The notes under the pieces were generated by a model. The model was not told the DNA's origin and made no database searches. It was given only the letters and a program-made list of their open reading frames with translations. A stretch of DNA of 64,000 nt from Paludibacter sp. (GTDB lineage: Bacteria; Bacteroidota; Bacteroidia; Bacteroidales; Paludibacteraceae): assembly GCA_028710415.1 (NCBI GenBank), contig JAQTUE010000003.1:62001-126000 (forward strand). Direction: 5' to 3'. Position numbers and translations under genes: made by a program. Shown here piece by piece: positions 25,625-32,544 of this stretch. The first letter of the stretch is position 1, and each line of letters begins with the position of its first letter.

Positions 25625-25692
25625 CCGTAAAAAAAAAAGAAAAAGAAAGAAACGACTGCGGTAATCCCAGCCGAAATCAGTAAAATAGAATC

Positions 25693-25809
25693 ATGACTTT
25701 AGAACAAAACCTCGACAACATTCTCCGCGCTGGCTCGGGTCTCCTGACTAGTGCTATTACAAATGAAAGAGAGCAATATTTTGGACAGAGGTCAATGAAC
25801 GCTCAATAG
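25693..25809 (+). CDS. Possible 38-aa peptide or gene remnant
   Basis: The open frame MTLEQNLDNILRAGSGLLTS... starts 69 nt after an attC-like right core, exactly where cassette genes begin, and ends 26 nt before the lipoprotein start. The sequence looks protein-like (helical, no repeats) and may be the N-terminal stub of a lost gene or a leader peptide. No family recognised. Confidence 0.35.
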   Translation: MTLEQNLDNILRAGSGLLTSAITNEREQYFGQRSMNAQ

Positions 25810-25835
25810 TCAATAGCATAAAAAAAATGTACCAT

Positions 25836-26384
25836 ATGAAAAAGATTCTTTATTTATTAATTTTAATTAGTCTCAGCTCTTGTTTGCACTCACAAGAGCA
25901 GGATTCAATTAGCGATTTTAATACTTTAATTGGGAAAAAGTATTCCGATTATGAAGAAATCGGAAGTCCAAATTCGTTTAATAACTATTTCATTGACTCA
26001 GAACATGGCTTCGGAATTAGTGGATTTAGATACAAGAATGCTGTAATATTTACCTTAGAGTTGAATGTTGGAATGAAGGGTAGAAAAGCAATTAGTAAGA
26101 TAGTAGATTTGATTTATGCGCCCGATAATTGTTATTTCGTTAGTACAAATTGTTACAAATTAGTAAATGGGAAAGACACAATTGGAGATGAATATATAGT
26201 ATTTAAAAAGATGGATACTGTTTTAAAGGATAAAGTATTAGCGATTTACAAAGCAAACAAGGTAACCAGTAAATTTGAGTTAATGAATTCTGATTGTTTT
26301 ACAGATTGTTTGATATTTAATGAGGTATCAAAGTTCAATATTTTTAAATCAAAAGATGGGTATACAGTAAATTATTTTGAGTAA
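25836..26384 (+). CDS. Small lipoprotein of unknown function, cassette gene
   Basis: I prefer ATG 25836 (MKKILYLLILISLSSCLHS, 182 aa) because it gives a clean lipoprotein signal with lipobox LSSC; an in-frame ATG 9 nt upstream is less likely. The mature part (about 165 residues) begins with a Ser/Asp-rich linker, then KKYSDYEEIGSPNSFNN and an alpha/beta region without motifs I know. It should be anchored in a membrane facing the periplasm or outside. Followed by an attC-like repeat. Confidence 0.65.
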   Translation: MKKILYLLILISLSSCLHSQEQDSISDFNTLIGKKYSDYEEIGSPNSFNNYFIDSEHGFGISGFRYKNAVIFTLELNVGMKGRKAISKIVDLIYAPDNCYFVSTNCYKLVNGKDTIGDEYIVFKKMDTVLKDKVLAIYKANKVTSKFELMNSDCFTDCLIFNEVSKFNIFKSKDGYTVNYFE

Positions 26385-26451
26385 TTGTTGTACAAAAAGC
26401 GAATAGCCTCCGTAGAAAAGGAAATAACGACCAAATTAATCGCAAAACGGC

Positions 26452-26585
26452 CATGCTGCTAACATACGCTCTATTGGAATTGGCTGACTGACGTGCATTC
26501 CGGCAGTTTTGCTCCCGCATTCACTTTTTCGTTTCACGACAGCGAATGCACCTACAAACCGCCAAATGCCCTAACTCCGGCGTTT
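26452..26585. repeat. attC-like imperfect hairpin repeat, copy 3
   Basis: Begins CATGCTGCTAACATACGCTC (perfect inverse of GTTAGCAGC) and shares TTGGCTGACTGACGTGCATT, CCGGCAGTTTTGCTCCCGC, CACGACAGCGAATGC and CGCCAAATGCCC with copy 1. The right arm is shortened (the GGTACATGCCG stretch is lost), and the right core has decayed to CGGCGTTTTGAA. It lies about 55 nt after the lipoprotein gene. Confidence 0.7.
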
Positions 26586-26636
26586 TGAATCATTGTAATC
26601 AACCAGACAAGCATTCGCAAACAATTAAAATATAAA

Positions 26637-27026
26637 ATGACAAAATTAGACCCAATAATTGCAGTAACTGACGTTGAAGCAAGTTCGGAGTGGTATCAAA
26701 AAATATTTGGATTTAAAAAGAATCACGGTGGCAACCATTTTTCCGTTTTAGTTTCTGACAATGGAGAAATTATTCTCTGCCTTCACAAATGGGAAGAACA
26801 TAACCATCCGACAATGATAAATCCAGGTATAACGCCTGGAAATGGACTATTGCTTTACTTCAGAACAGAGAATCTGAATGATATTTACCAAAATGCTTTA
26901 GAAGCAGGTTGTCTGATAGAAGAAGATATTCACTTAAATACAAATTCCCTGAGAAAAGAGTTTTCTTTTCGTGACCCTGACGGATATTTTTTGACTATTA
27001 CTGAATTTCATACGTATGAAGGGTAA
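26637..27026 (+). CDS. VOC/glyoxalase-fold protein
   Basis: The 129-aa protein is a vicinal-oxygen-chelate domain: two beta-alpha-beta-beta-beta units with DPIIAVTDVEASSEWYQKIFGF at the start, GGNHFSVLVSDNGEIILCLH in the first half and FRDPDGYFLTITEF at the end. Relatives include glyoxalase I, bleomycin and fosfomycin resistance proteins and many unknowns. The substrate cannot be read. VOC genes are frequent cassette cargo in integrons, which fits its place as the last gene of this array. Confidence 0.85.
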   Translation: MTKLDPIIAVTDVEASSEWYQKIFGFKKNHGGNHFSVLVSDNGEIILCLHKWEEHNHPTMINPGITPGNGLLLYFRTENLNDIYQNALEAGCLIEEDIHLNTNSLRKEFSFRDPDGYFLTITEFHTYEG

Positions 27027-27319
27027 CCCCACAAACTAAAAGATTAATAGATAGGAGTTTTCACGAATAGACAAAAAAGGAATTAAAACCGGGAAGAAAA
27101 ATAGCAAATGTTCAACAAAGGCATGAACCTTTGTGCAGTTGATTCTGTTTGTAAAAATCCGGAGGAACGGGGTACGATGGGTGCTACCAGTCCAATCAAT
27201 AATGATGAAGAACGCCTATGTATTTGTGTAAACTGAATGAGAAAATGACAAAATAAGAATCTCATTAAGAAGAGAATAGCTATTTGACTACAAAAAAAGA
27301 TAGTTTAAAGCATAAAACA

Positions 27320-27910
27320 ATGGAATTACAACTTATTCAGAGTAAAATTTATACAATAAGGGGCTATAAAGTAATGCTTGACTTTGATTTGGCCGAAATG
27401 TATGGTATTGAAACCAGGGTATTGAAACAAGCCGTAAGGCGTAATGTTGACCGCTTCGAGGGCGATGATTTCATGTTTGAACTTACAGCATATGAAGTGC
27501 AGGAGTTTTCAAGATCACAATTTGTGACCTTGAACAGAGGCAGAGGATCAAATGTTAAGTATGCCCCTTTTGCATTTACCGAATTAGGCGTGGCCATGCT
27601 CAGTAGTGTGTTGAACTCAAAAACAGCCATAGAGATAAACAGAGGAATAATGCGGGCTTTCGTAACGGTGCGTCAATTGATGTTTAATCCTCCAATTAAC
27701 AGTGCAGCGGAGCTACAAACAGAGGTAAGAGAACTTAAAAAGTACATGGAGGAAGTATTGACAGATCAGAACGAAATAAACGAAGATACACGCACCCAAC
27801 TTGAACTTATCAATCAAACATTGGCAGAAATGCAGGTAAATAATAATACAACAAGTAAACCCCGGCGACGGATTGGGTATATTTTAGATAATGAGGAAAC
27901 AACAAATTAA
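27320..27910 (+). CDS. ORF6N domain protein
   Basis: I choose ATG 27320 (MELQLIQSKIYTIRGYKVMLD, 196 aa); a TTG 36 nt upstream adds residues without family match. The N-terminal ORF6N domain covers about residues 5-90: IYTIRGYKVMLDFDLAEMYG, VLKQAVRRNVDRFEGDDFMFEL, then YAPFAFTELGVAMLSSVL. The C-terminal third is a coiled coil. ORF6N domains come from phage antirepressors and are spread through Bacteroidota genomes as single genes; they are thought to bind DNA. It closes the accessory island and is followed by the second 140-bp repeat. Confidence 0.88.
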   Translation: MELQLIQSKIYTIRGYKVMLDFDLAEMYGIETRVLKQAVRRNVDRFEGDDFMFELTAYEVQEFSRSQFVTLNRGRGSNVKYAPFAFTELGVAMLSSVLNSKTAIEINRGIMRAFVTVRQLMFNPPINSAAELQTEVRELKKYMEEVLTDQNEINEDTRTQLELINQTLAEMQVNNNTTSKPRRRIGYILDNEETTN

Positions 27911-27919
27911 AAAAACGCT

Positions 27920-28059
27920 GTTGAGTGTAGCGTGTTTGTTTACGTAATCTCCAGACTAAGTCAAGTTAGAAGCATGGCTTTACCTTGCATACTGAAATAT
28001 ACTTTTAAAAGCCGGAGCAATTATTTTAGCACGACGTAGTCTGGAGACTACACCGTACC
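27920..28059. repeat. 140-bp dispersed repeat, copy 2
   Basis: Direct copy of 15522-15661, same length, starting GTTGAGTGTAGCGTGT and sharing TTAGCACGACGTAGTCTGGAGA near its end. It starts 10 nt after the ORF6N stop. Confidence 0.85.
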
Positions 28060-28415
28060 TTGGTAGAAAAAGAAGACGCTCAAAAGTACTTCTTATGTTT
28101 TGAGGTTTGATACATGAAAGCGTTTTAGTTGGAGCAGGCTAACAATTGGGAAATGGAATGAAGACTATATCGACTTCACATCTTTGGGTTGTAATTCAAT
28201 AACTTCCAGGTTCTGGATGTTATCGCTAGCAATTTCAATCCTTATCAGGGTTTGTACCTTGTGGAAGCCGTATTACCTTAGGCACCCGGATTAAATTGGT
28301 GAAAAAAAGCTTCTTTTATAGATTTCGCTGATTATATCTATGAGAAGAATTATGAACGAAAAGTAGGGATAGATGCGATGATAGACAGTTCTTTTTTATG
28401 TCTGACTATAAAATT
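28060..28415. other. Island right edge, degenerate sequence
   Basis: Apart from the phosphoesterase remnant (28182-28290) and a CTCAAAAGTACTTCTTATGTTTTGAG hairpin near 28079, I see nothing here. Confidence 0.5.
28182..28290 (-). pseudogene. Duplicated 3' fragment of the phosphoesterase gene
   Basis: GGTTGTAATTCAATAACTTC and the following 90 nt match the 3' end of the gene at 29175-29696 (29209 onward), with base changes and indels after about 100 nt. It is in the same orientation, about 1.0 kb away. It encodes the decayed C-terminus (LEVIELQP) and lies just inside the island's right edge. Confidence 0.8.
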
Positions 28416-28595
28416 CTAATACTGCCACAGCCCTTGTTTTTGATTTGAAGCGTAAAGCCCATTATTATTAACAGAACTGCTTTTACTATGAGGTTGTTTG
28501 AAGATGTTACTTGTACTATGAAGTCCCTTTAAATTTGTACAATTACAAAATAATGTGGCTATTACAGCCAATAATAAAAATCTGACAGTTTTCAT
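28416..28595 (-). CDS. Very small lipoprotein
   Basis: This 59-aa frame reads MKTVRFLLLAVIATLFCNC, a classic lipoprotein signal with two possible lipidation cysteines, then a 40-residue Ser/Asn-rich tail ending GLYASNQKQGLWQY. A perfect -7 element on the same strand (TACCTTTG, 28732-28739) lies upstream. Signal, promoter and orientation support a real gene. Function unknown; small Bacteroidota lipoproteins of this size are often entry or immunity factors, which is speculation here. Confidence 0.65.
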   Translation of the reverse strand: MKTVRFLLLAVIATLFCNCTNLKGLHSTSNIFKQPHSKSSSVNNNGLYASNQKQGLWQY

Positions 28596-28731
28596 TTGAA
28601 TTGATTATTTGTATATAGTAATTTAAGAATTTCGCAGTTGAAAATTATTGGGAAAAAATGCTACGGCAATAATTAAAAATAGAGTTATTATTTCATTTAT
28701 CAGAGAAATTACCTTAACTGAATAATGACGG

Positions 28732-28739
28732 CAAAGGTA
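28732..28739 (-). promoter_or_regulatory. -7 element for the small lipoprotein
   Basis: Reads TACCTTTG on the minus strand, a full match to TAnnTTTG. The leader to the ATG at 28595 would be about 130 nt. Confidence 0.55.
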
Positions 28740-28947
28740 ATTAAAAATATTAACCAACGAAATGAATAACACATAAAAATTAAATATAATTGTTAGAAAA
28801 AATATGACATTACAATAAAAAATATGACATCAAAAAGCTAAATAGACAAATTGAATGTAGTGTAAAATATGACAGGTATGTATTTTTAATGAAATATATC
28901 TTTGATTTTTTACAAACGATAAACGTCCCCATTATTCTAAGTTACTG

Positions 28948-29008
28948 TCAGGTATTGCATAACGACCTGCTTTATCATCGATAAAGCAGGTCGTTATGCA
29001 ATACCTGT
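28948..29008. repeat. 28-bp perfect hairpin with 3-nt loop
   Basis: CAGGTATTGCATAACGACCT and the next 7 bases (28949-28975) pair without mismatch with 28981-29007, and C28976-G28980 closes the stem around the loop ATC. No T run follows on either strand, so it is not a standard terminator. Perfect arms imply a recent origin or selection. Confidence 0.9.
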
Positions 29009-29174
29009 TAAAAGTCAGGCTTTGTAATTAAGGTTACAGAAGATATACGGTATCCACGAGTTTTTCCTTTTTTGTTGAGATAGAGCTAAAATGAACAGTC
29101 AAAAGTTATAACCCACGGAACATTAGAGGAGAATAAGATCTCTTGTTTCCAATGAACTAAATAGCCTGGTTTTT

Positions 29175-29696
29175 CTATTGCACGTCATTTAATGGTTTAA
29201 CTTGTTTTGGTTGTAATTCAATAACTTCCAGGTTCTGGATCTTATCACCATCAATTTCAATGCGGATAAGGGTTTGTATTTTGTGGAAACCGTACTTGCC
29301 GGCAGCACCCGGATTGATGTGCAGCAGGTCCAGCTTTTTGTCGTTCACAACTTTCAGGATGTGTGAATGCCCGCAAACAAAAAGCTTTGGAGGTTGCTGA
29401 AAGATGGCAGGACGCACCAACGGATCATAATTGCCGGGGTAACCGCCAATGTGGGTGAGCCAGACTTTAACACCTTCGCACGTAAAGCGGTTGTGCTGGG
29501 GGAAAATAGCCCGGATATCATAGCCATCGATATTGCCCCAGACTCCACGAAGAGGTTTGAAGGCACGCAAACGGTTGACGACATCCATCGAGCCCCAGTC
29601 GCCGGCATGCCATATCTCGTCGCAATTAGCAAAATGTTCAAGAATACGGTCGTCAAGCATCCCGTGAGTGTCCGAAAGTATACCGATACGTGTCAT
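29175..29696 (-). CDS. YfcE/MJ0936-type metallophosphoesterase
   Basis: This 173-aa calcineurin-like phosphoesterase has GILSDTHG (metal ligands D and H, residues 5-12), HAGDWGSMD (about 36), GNIDGYDI (about 55), LTHIGGYPG (about 80) and FVCGHSHI (about 108). Relatives hydrolyse phosphodiesters with Mn or similar metals in the cytosol; the natural substrate is often unknown. It has a -7 element (TACTTTTG on the minus strand, 29727-29734) giving a short leader. Its 3' end is duplicated in decayed form 1 kb downstream. Confidence 0.9.
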   Translation of the reverse strand: MTRIGILSDTHGMLDDRILEHFANCDEIWHAGDWGSMDVVNRLRAFKPLRGVWGNIDGYDIRAIFPQHNRFTCEGVKVWLTHIGGYPGNYDPLVRPAIFQQPPKLFVCGHSHILKVVNDKKLDLLHINPGAAGKYGFHKIQTLIRIEIDGDKIQNLEVIELQPKQVKPLNDVQ

Positions 29697-29726
29697 GATA
29701 TGGTTATTTTATGTTCCTAATGAGGG

Positions 29727-29734
29727 CAAAAGTA
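29727..29734 (-). promoter_or_regulatory. -7 element of the phosphoesterase gene
   Basis: TACTTTTG on the minus strand, about 30 nt before the ATG at 29696. Confidence 0.6.
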
Positions 29735-29816
29735 ATAAAAATGAACAATAAAGGCATCAAAAAAAGTAACTGTTACAAGGAATTGAATTATTTCTACAAT
29801 TAATGGGAAACAGCAT

Positions 29817-29847
29817 TTTGTTTATGTATCGAATTTCGCTACTTTTG
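29817..29847 (+). promoter_or_regulatory. Promoter of the M23-like gene; fixes its start
   Basis: TTTG (29817-29820), 19 nt, TACTTTTG (29840-29847): an exact match to the Bacteroidota vegetative promoter. An in-frame ATG at 29803 lies upstream of it and cannot be on this transcript, so the start must be ATG 29860 or 29878. Confidence 0.8.
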
Positions 29848-29859
29848 TACACTTTTGGC

Positions 29860-30744
29860 ATGAAGGATAAAATTGCAATGAAAAAGAAAACGAATAAACT
29901 CAAGCCTTTTATAGCGAAATTACGGTTTAAATACCGTGTTTCGATACTAAATGAAAATACGCTGGAAGAATCGTGGCATGTACGATTGTCCCGTTTCAGT
30001 GTTTTTATGTTTGTGTCATCCTTTATTGCCCTTACTTTTATAGTGCTGACTATCCTGATTTTTACCACCCCGATAAGCCGTTATTTACCCGGATATGGTG
30101 AAACCGGAAACCGGTCGAGCATTATCAATGAATCCATGCGTGCCGATTCACTGGTGCAACAGGTTGATTTGCAGGAAGGATATGTTGATATTATCAAAGG
30201 CATCATCACCGGGAAGATGAGCCCTGACTCCATAGCCTCATTGGATTCCATAGCCCTGAAACAGCGGGCAAAGATTTTAATGGAGAAATCGAAGAAAGAA
30301 AAAACCTTTGTCGATAATTTCGAGAAAGAAGAGAAATATAACCTGGCAAGCATCGATACAAAGCCAACCGAAAATTCATATGTATTCTTCAGGCCGACCC
30401 GTGGAGTCATTTCTTCATCGTTTAACCTGGGTGAAGAGAAGTATGGCATTTACCTGATTACTTCACCGAATGAAAGCGTAGTCAGTGTGTTGGAAGGAAC
30501 GGTGGTTTATGAAGCTTTTACATTCGATTACGGATGGGTGGTACAGGTGCAGCATCAAAATAATTATCTTTCCATTTATAAAAATAATACCCGTGTGCTG
30601 AAAAAGGTAGGGGATGAAGTGAAAGCAGGCGAAAGCATTGCCATCACCGGAGATGCAACCGCTAAAAAATCAGGCAACCAGTTTTATTTTGAACTATGGA
30701 AACAAGGGAAACCTGTTGATCCGGAAGAGGTGATAATTTTCTAA
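29860..30744 (+). CDS. Membrane-anchored M23/LytM-like protein, catalytic residues missing
   Basis: From ATG 29860 it is 294 aa. A basic cytoplasmic N-terminus is followed by one membrane segment (about 46-72) and a periplasmic C-terminal LytM domain (about 180-294: RGVISSSFNLGEEKYGIYL, VSVLEGTVVYEAFT, VVQVQHQNNYLSIY, KVGDEVKAGESIA, FYFELWKQGKPVDPE). Active M23 peptidases have H...D and HxH zinc ligands; here the first is replaced (EEKYGIYL) and the last reads NQFYFEL, so it is probably a non-catalytic regulator in the manner of EnvC or NlpD. It is 12 nt upstream of dxr and likely co-transcribed. Confidence 0.85.
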   Translation: MKDKIAMKKKTNKLKPFIAKLRFKYRVSILNENTLEESWHVRLSRFSVFMFVSSFIALTFIVLTILIFTTPISRYLPGYGETGNRSSIINESMRADSLVQQVDLQEGYVDIIKGIITGKMSPDSIASLDSIALKQRAKILMEKSKKEKTFVDNFEKEEKYNLASIDTKPTENSYVFFRPTRGVISSSFNLGEEKYGIYLITSPNESVVSVLEGTVVYEAFTFDYGWVVQVQHQNNYLSIYKNNTRVLKKVGDEVKAGESIAITGDATAKKSGNQFYFELWKQGKPVDPEEVIIF

Positions 30745-30756
30745 CTTGTTACCAAG

Positions 30757-31917
30757 ATGAACGAACAAAAAAAACAAATAGCAATTCTGGGATCTACAGG
30801 TTCTATCGGAACCCAGGCCCTGGAAGTGATTTCAGATAATAATTCAATGTTCGAGGTGTATGCCCTGACGGCAAACAACAATGTTGATTTATTGATAGAA
30901 CAATCGCGGAAGTTCATGCCCGAAATGGTGGCTATCGGCAACGAGACACATTACCAGGCATTGAAAGAGGCATTGGCTGACCTGCCGATAAAAGTATTTG
31001 CAGGAGCTGATTCCATAGCCCAGGTGGCAGAAATGCAACCCATCGAAATTGTATTGACTGCCATGGTTGGATACTCGGGTTTAAAGCCGACCATCCATGC
31101 CATAAAAGCAGGAAAGAAAATAGCATTAGCAAATAAAGAAACCCTGGTAGTGGCCGGAGAAATGATCTGTGAGTTAGCTTCAACCTATCATGCGCCCATC
31201 ATTCCGGTTGATTCGGAACATTCAGCCATCTTCCAATGTTTGGCAGGTGAAGGGAACAACCCGATAGAGAAAGTGATCCTGACAGCTTCGGGAGGACCCT
31301 TCCGGACAAAGTCGCTTCAGGAACTGGAACATGTGACCAGTGCCCAGGCACTGAAACATCCAAACTGGGATATGGGTGCCAAGATTACGATCGACTCGGC
31401 CAGTTTAATGAATAAGGGATTTGAAATTATTGAAGCAAAATGGCTTTTTGGGGTGACACCCGACCAGATACAGGTAGTGGTACATCCGCAGTCCATCATT
31501 CATTCCATGGTTCAGTTTGTGGATGGATCTATCAAGGCCCAACTGGGAATGCCGGATATGAAATTGCCGATACAATATGCTTTTACATATCCTGAACGCA
31601 TAAAATCTAATTTTCCGCGTTTTGATTTCGATGCCTGTTCGCAGTTTACATTTGAAAAACCGGATGAAGAACGGTTCAGGAACCTGGCTTTTGCCTATTA
31701 TGTGATGGAAAAAGGAGGTAACATGCCTTGTATCCTGAATGCTGCCAATGAAATTGTGGTAGCTGAATTTTTAAAGGATAAAATTGGTTTTCTTCAGATG
31801 AGCGATATTATTGAAGAAATACTGGCAAAGGCTGATTTTATTGCCAAGCCTACGTATGATGATTATGTGAAGACGGATGCTATTGTGAGGATACTGACTA
31901 AAGAGATGATTAGATAG
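30757..31917 (+). CDS. dxr: 1-deoxy-D-xylulose-5-phosphate reductoisomerase
   Basis: This 386-aa enzyme makes 2-C-methyl-D-erythritol 4-phosphate, the committed step of the MEP isoprenoid pathway, in the cytosol with NADPH. Visible: LGSTGSIGTQALEV (NADPH fold, about 9-22), ANKETLVVAGE (about 125), PVDSEHSAIFQ (metal site, about 148-158), ILTASGGPF (about 175), WDMGAKITIDSASLMNKGFE (about 204) and HPQSIIHSMVQF (about 245). Length is normal. Its stop codon is the first three bases of a run of TAGTGGG repeats. Confidence 0.97.
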   Translation: MNEQKKQIAILGSTGSIGTQALEVISDNNSMFEVYALTANNNVDLLIEQSRKFMPEMVAIGNETHYQALKEALADLPIKVFAGADSIAQVAEMQPIEIVLTAMVGYSGLKPTIHAIKAGKKIALANKETLVVAGEMICELASTYHAPIIPVDSEHSAIFQCLAGEGNNPIEKVILTASGGPFRTKSLQELEHVTSAQALKHPNWDMGAKITIDSASLMNKGFEIIEAKWLFGVTPDQIQVVVHPQSIIHSMVQFVDGSIKAQLGMPDMKLPIQYAFTYPERIKSNFPRFDFDACSQFTFEKPDEERFRNLAFAYYVMEKGGNMPCILNAANEIVVAEFLKDKIGFLQMSDIIEEILAKADFIAKPTYDDYVKTDAIVRILTKEMIR

Positions 31918-31985
31918 TGGGTAGTGGGTAGTGGGTAGTAGGTAGTAGGTAGAAAGTAGTAGAAATTAGTGGAAAGTAGAAAGTC
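31915..31985. repeat. TAGTGGG-type heptad repeat starting at the dxr stop codon
   Basis: Units of 7 nt: TAGTGGG three times, TAGTAGG twice, then TAGAAAG, TAGTAGA and later drifted units to 31983. The dxr stop TAG is itself the start of the first unit. Almost all purine plus T on this strand. Confidence 0.9.
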
Positions 31986-32033
31986 GGATTAATATTAGTA
32001 TACACAGATTTCAGGACCATACATATTATAGCG

Positions 32034-32519
32034 ATGCAGGAATATCATTTGAAAAACAGGCCAAACAGGGAAATAATATCGGATAGTGATATAAATGATA
32101 TTTTACAAAAAGGTAAATTTGTCGTCATTTCAATGTGCCGGGACAACGAACCTTACATTGTGACATTAAGTTATGGATTTGATGCTAAAGAAAGATCTAT
32201 CTATGTGCATTGTGCACCCCAGGGGTTGAAAATTGATTTTTTCAAATCAAATAACAGGATTTGTGCTACGATAATTGAGGATGGTGGTTATGCAATTGAT
32301 GAATGTGCCCATAATTATAAGACTGTTGTTTTTTGGGGTGATATTTCTTTTGTGACAGATATTGAAGAAAAGAAACACGGTATGAAAATACTTTTGAATC
32401 ATTTGGAAAATGATATTGAACTGATTCAGGAAAAGTTGTTGAAATCAAACGAATATTATTCAAAAATGGAGGTGTTGAGAATCGATATCAGGCAGATTCA
32501 TGCAAAAGCCGGAAGGTAA
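32034..32519 (+). CDS. Pyridoxamine 5'-phosphate oxidase-family flavin-binding protein
   Basis: The 161-aa protein has the split-barrel fold of the PNPOx-like family: ISMCRDNEPYIVTLSYGFD (about 38-56), SIYVHCAPQGLKIDFFKSNNRICATI (about 63-88), then KTVVFWGDISFV (about 102). These match small FMN-binding proteins, often named for nitroimidazole (Nim) resistance or flavin reduction, more than true PdxH. The reaction is unknown. It and the next gene separate dxr from rseP, which are close neighbours in many Bacteroidota. Confidence 0.8.
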   Translation: MQEYHLKNRPNREIISDSDINDILQKGKFVVISMCRDNEPYIVTLSYGFDAKERSIYVHCAPQGLKIDFFKSNNRICATIIEDGGYAIDECAHNYKTVVFWGDISFVTDIEEKKHGMKILLNHLENDIELIQEKLLKSNEYYSKMEVLRIDIRQIHAKAGR

Positions 32520-32544
32520 CTAAATAGTTGAAATTTTTATATGC

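Larger units (their letters stand above)
25257..25692. other. Gene-free stretch with attC-like repeats
   Basis: It consists of a left core (25277-25340), about 110 nt without recognisable content, and the fuller repeat at 25450-25624. It may be a cassette whose gene has been lost. Confidence 0.5.
28596..29174. other. AT-rich intergenic region
   Basis: It contains the promoter above, three AATATGACA-like repeats (28800-28873), a TATCTTTG-like plus-strand sequence near 28899, and the long perfect hairpin (28948-29008). No gene. Confidence 0.6.

Noticed and set aside
21105..27030. Classical class 1-type or Vibrio-type integron
   Set aside because: The repeat cores do not match the GTTRRRY/RYYYAAC consensus, and no intI gene is in the window. 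I therefore call it attC-like only.
27027..27319. Possible intron or gene remnant before the ORF6N gene
   Set aside because: Short stretches looked protein-like in one frame, but no family motif, domain V-like hairpin or long frame could be supported.
29803..29859. Upstream start of the M23-like gene
   Set aside because: A full TTTG-N19-TACTTTTG promoter lies downstream of this ATG, so the codon is not on the transcript.
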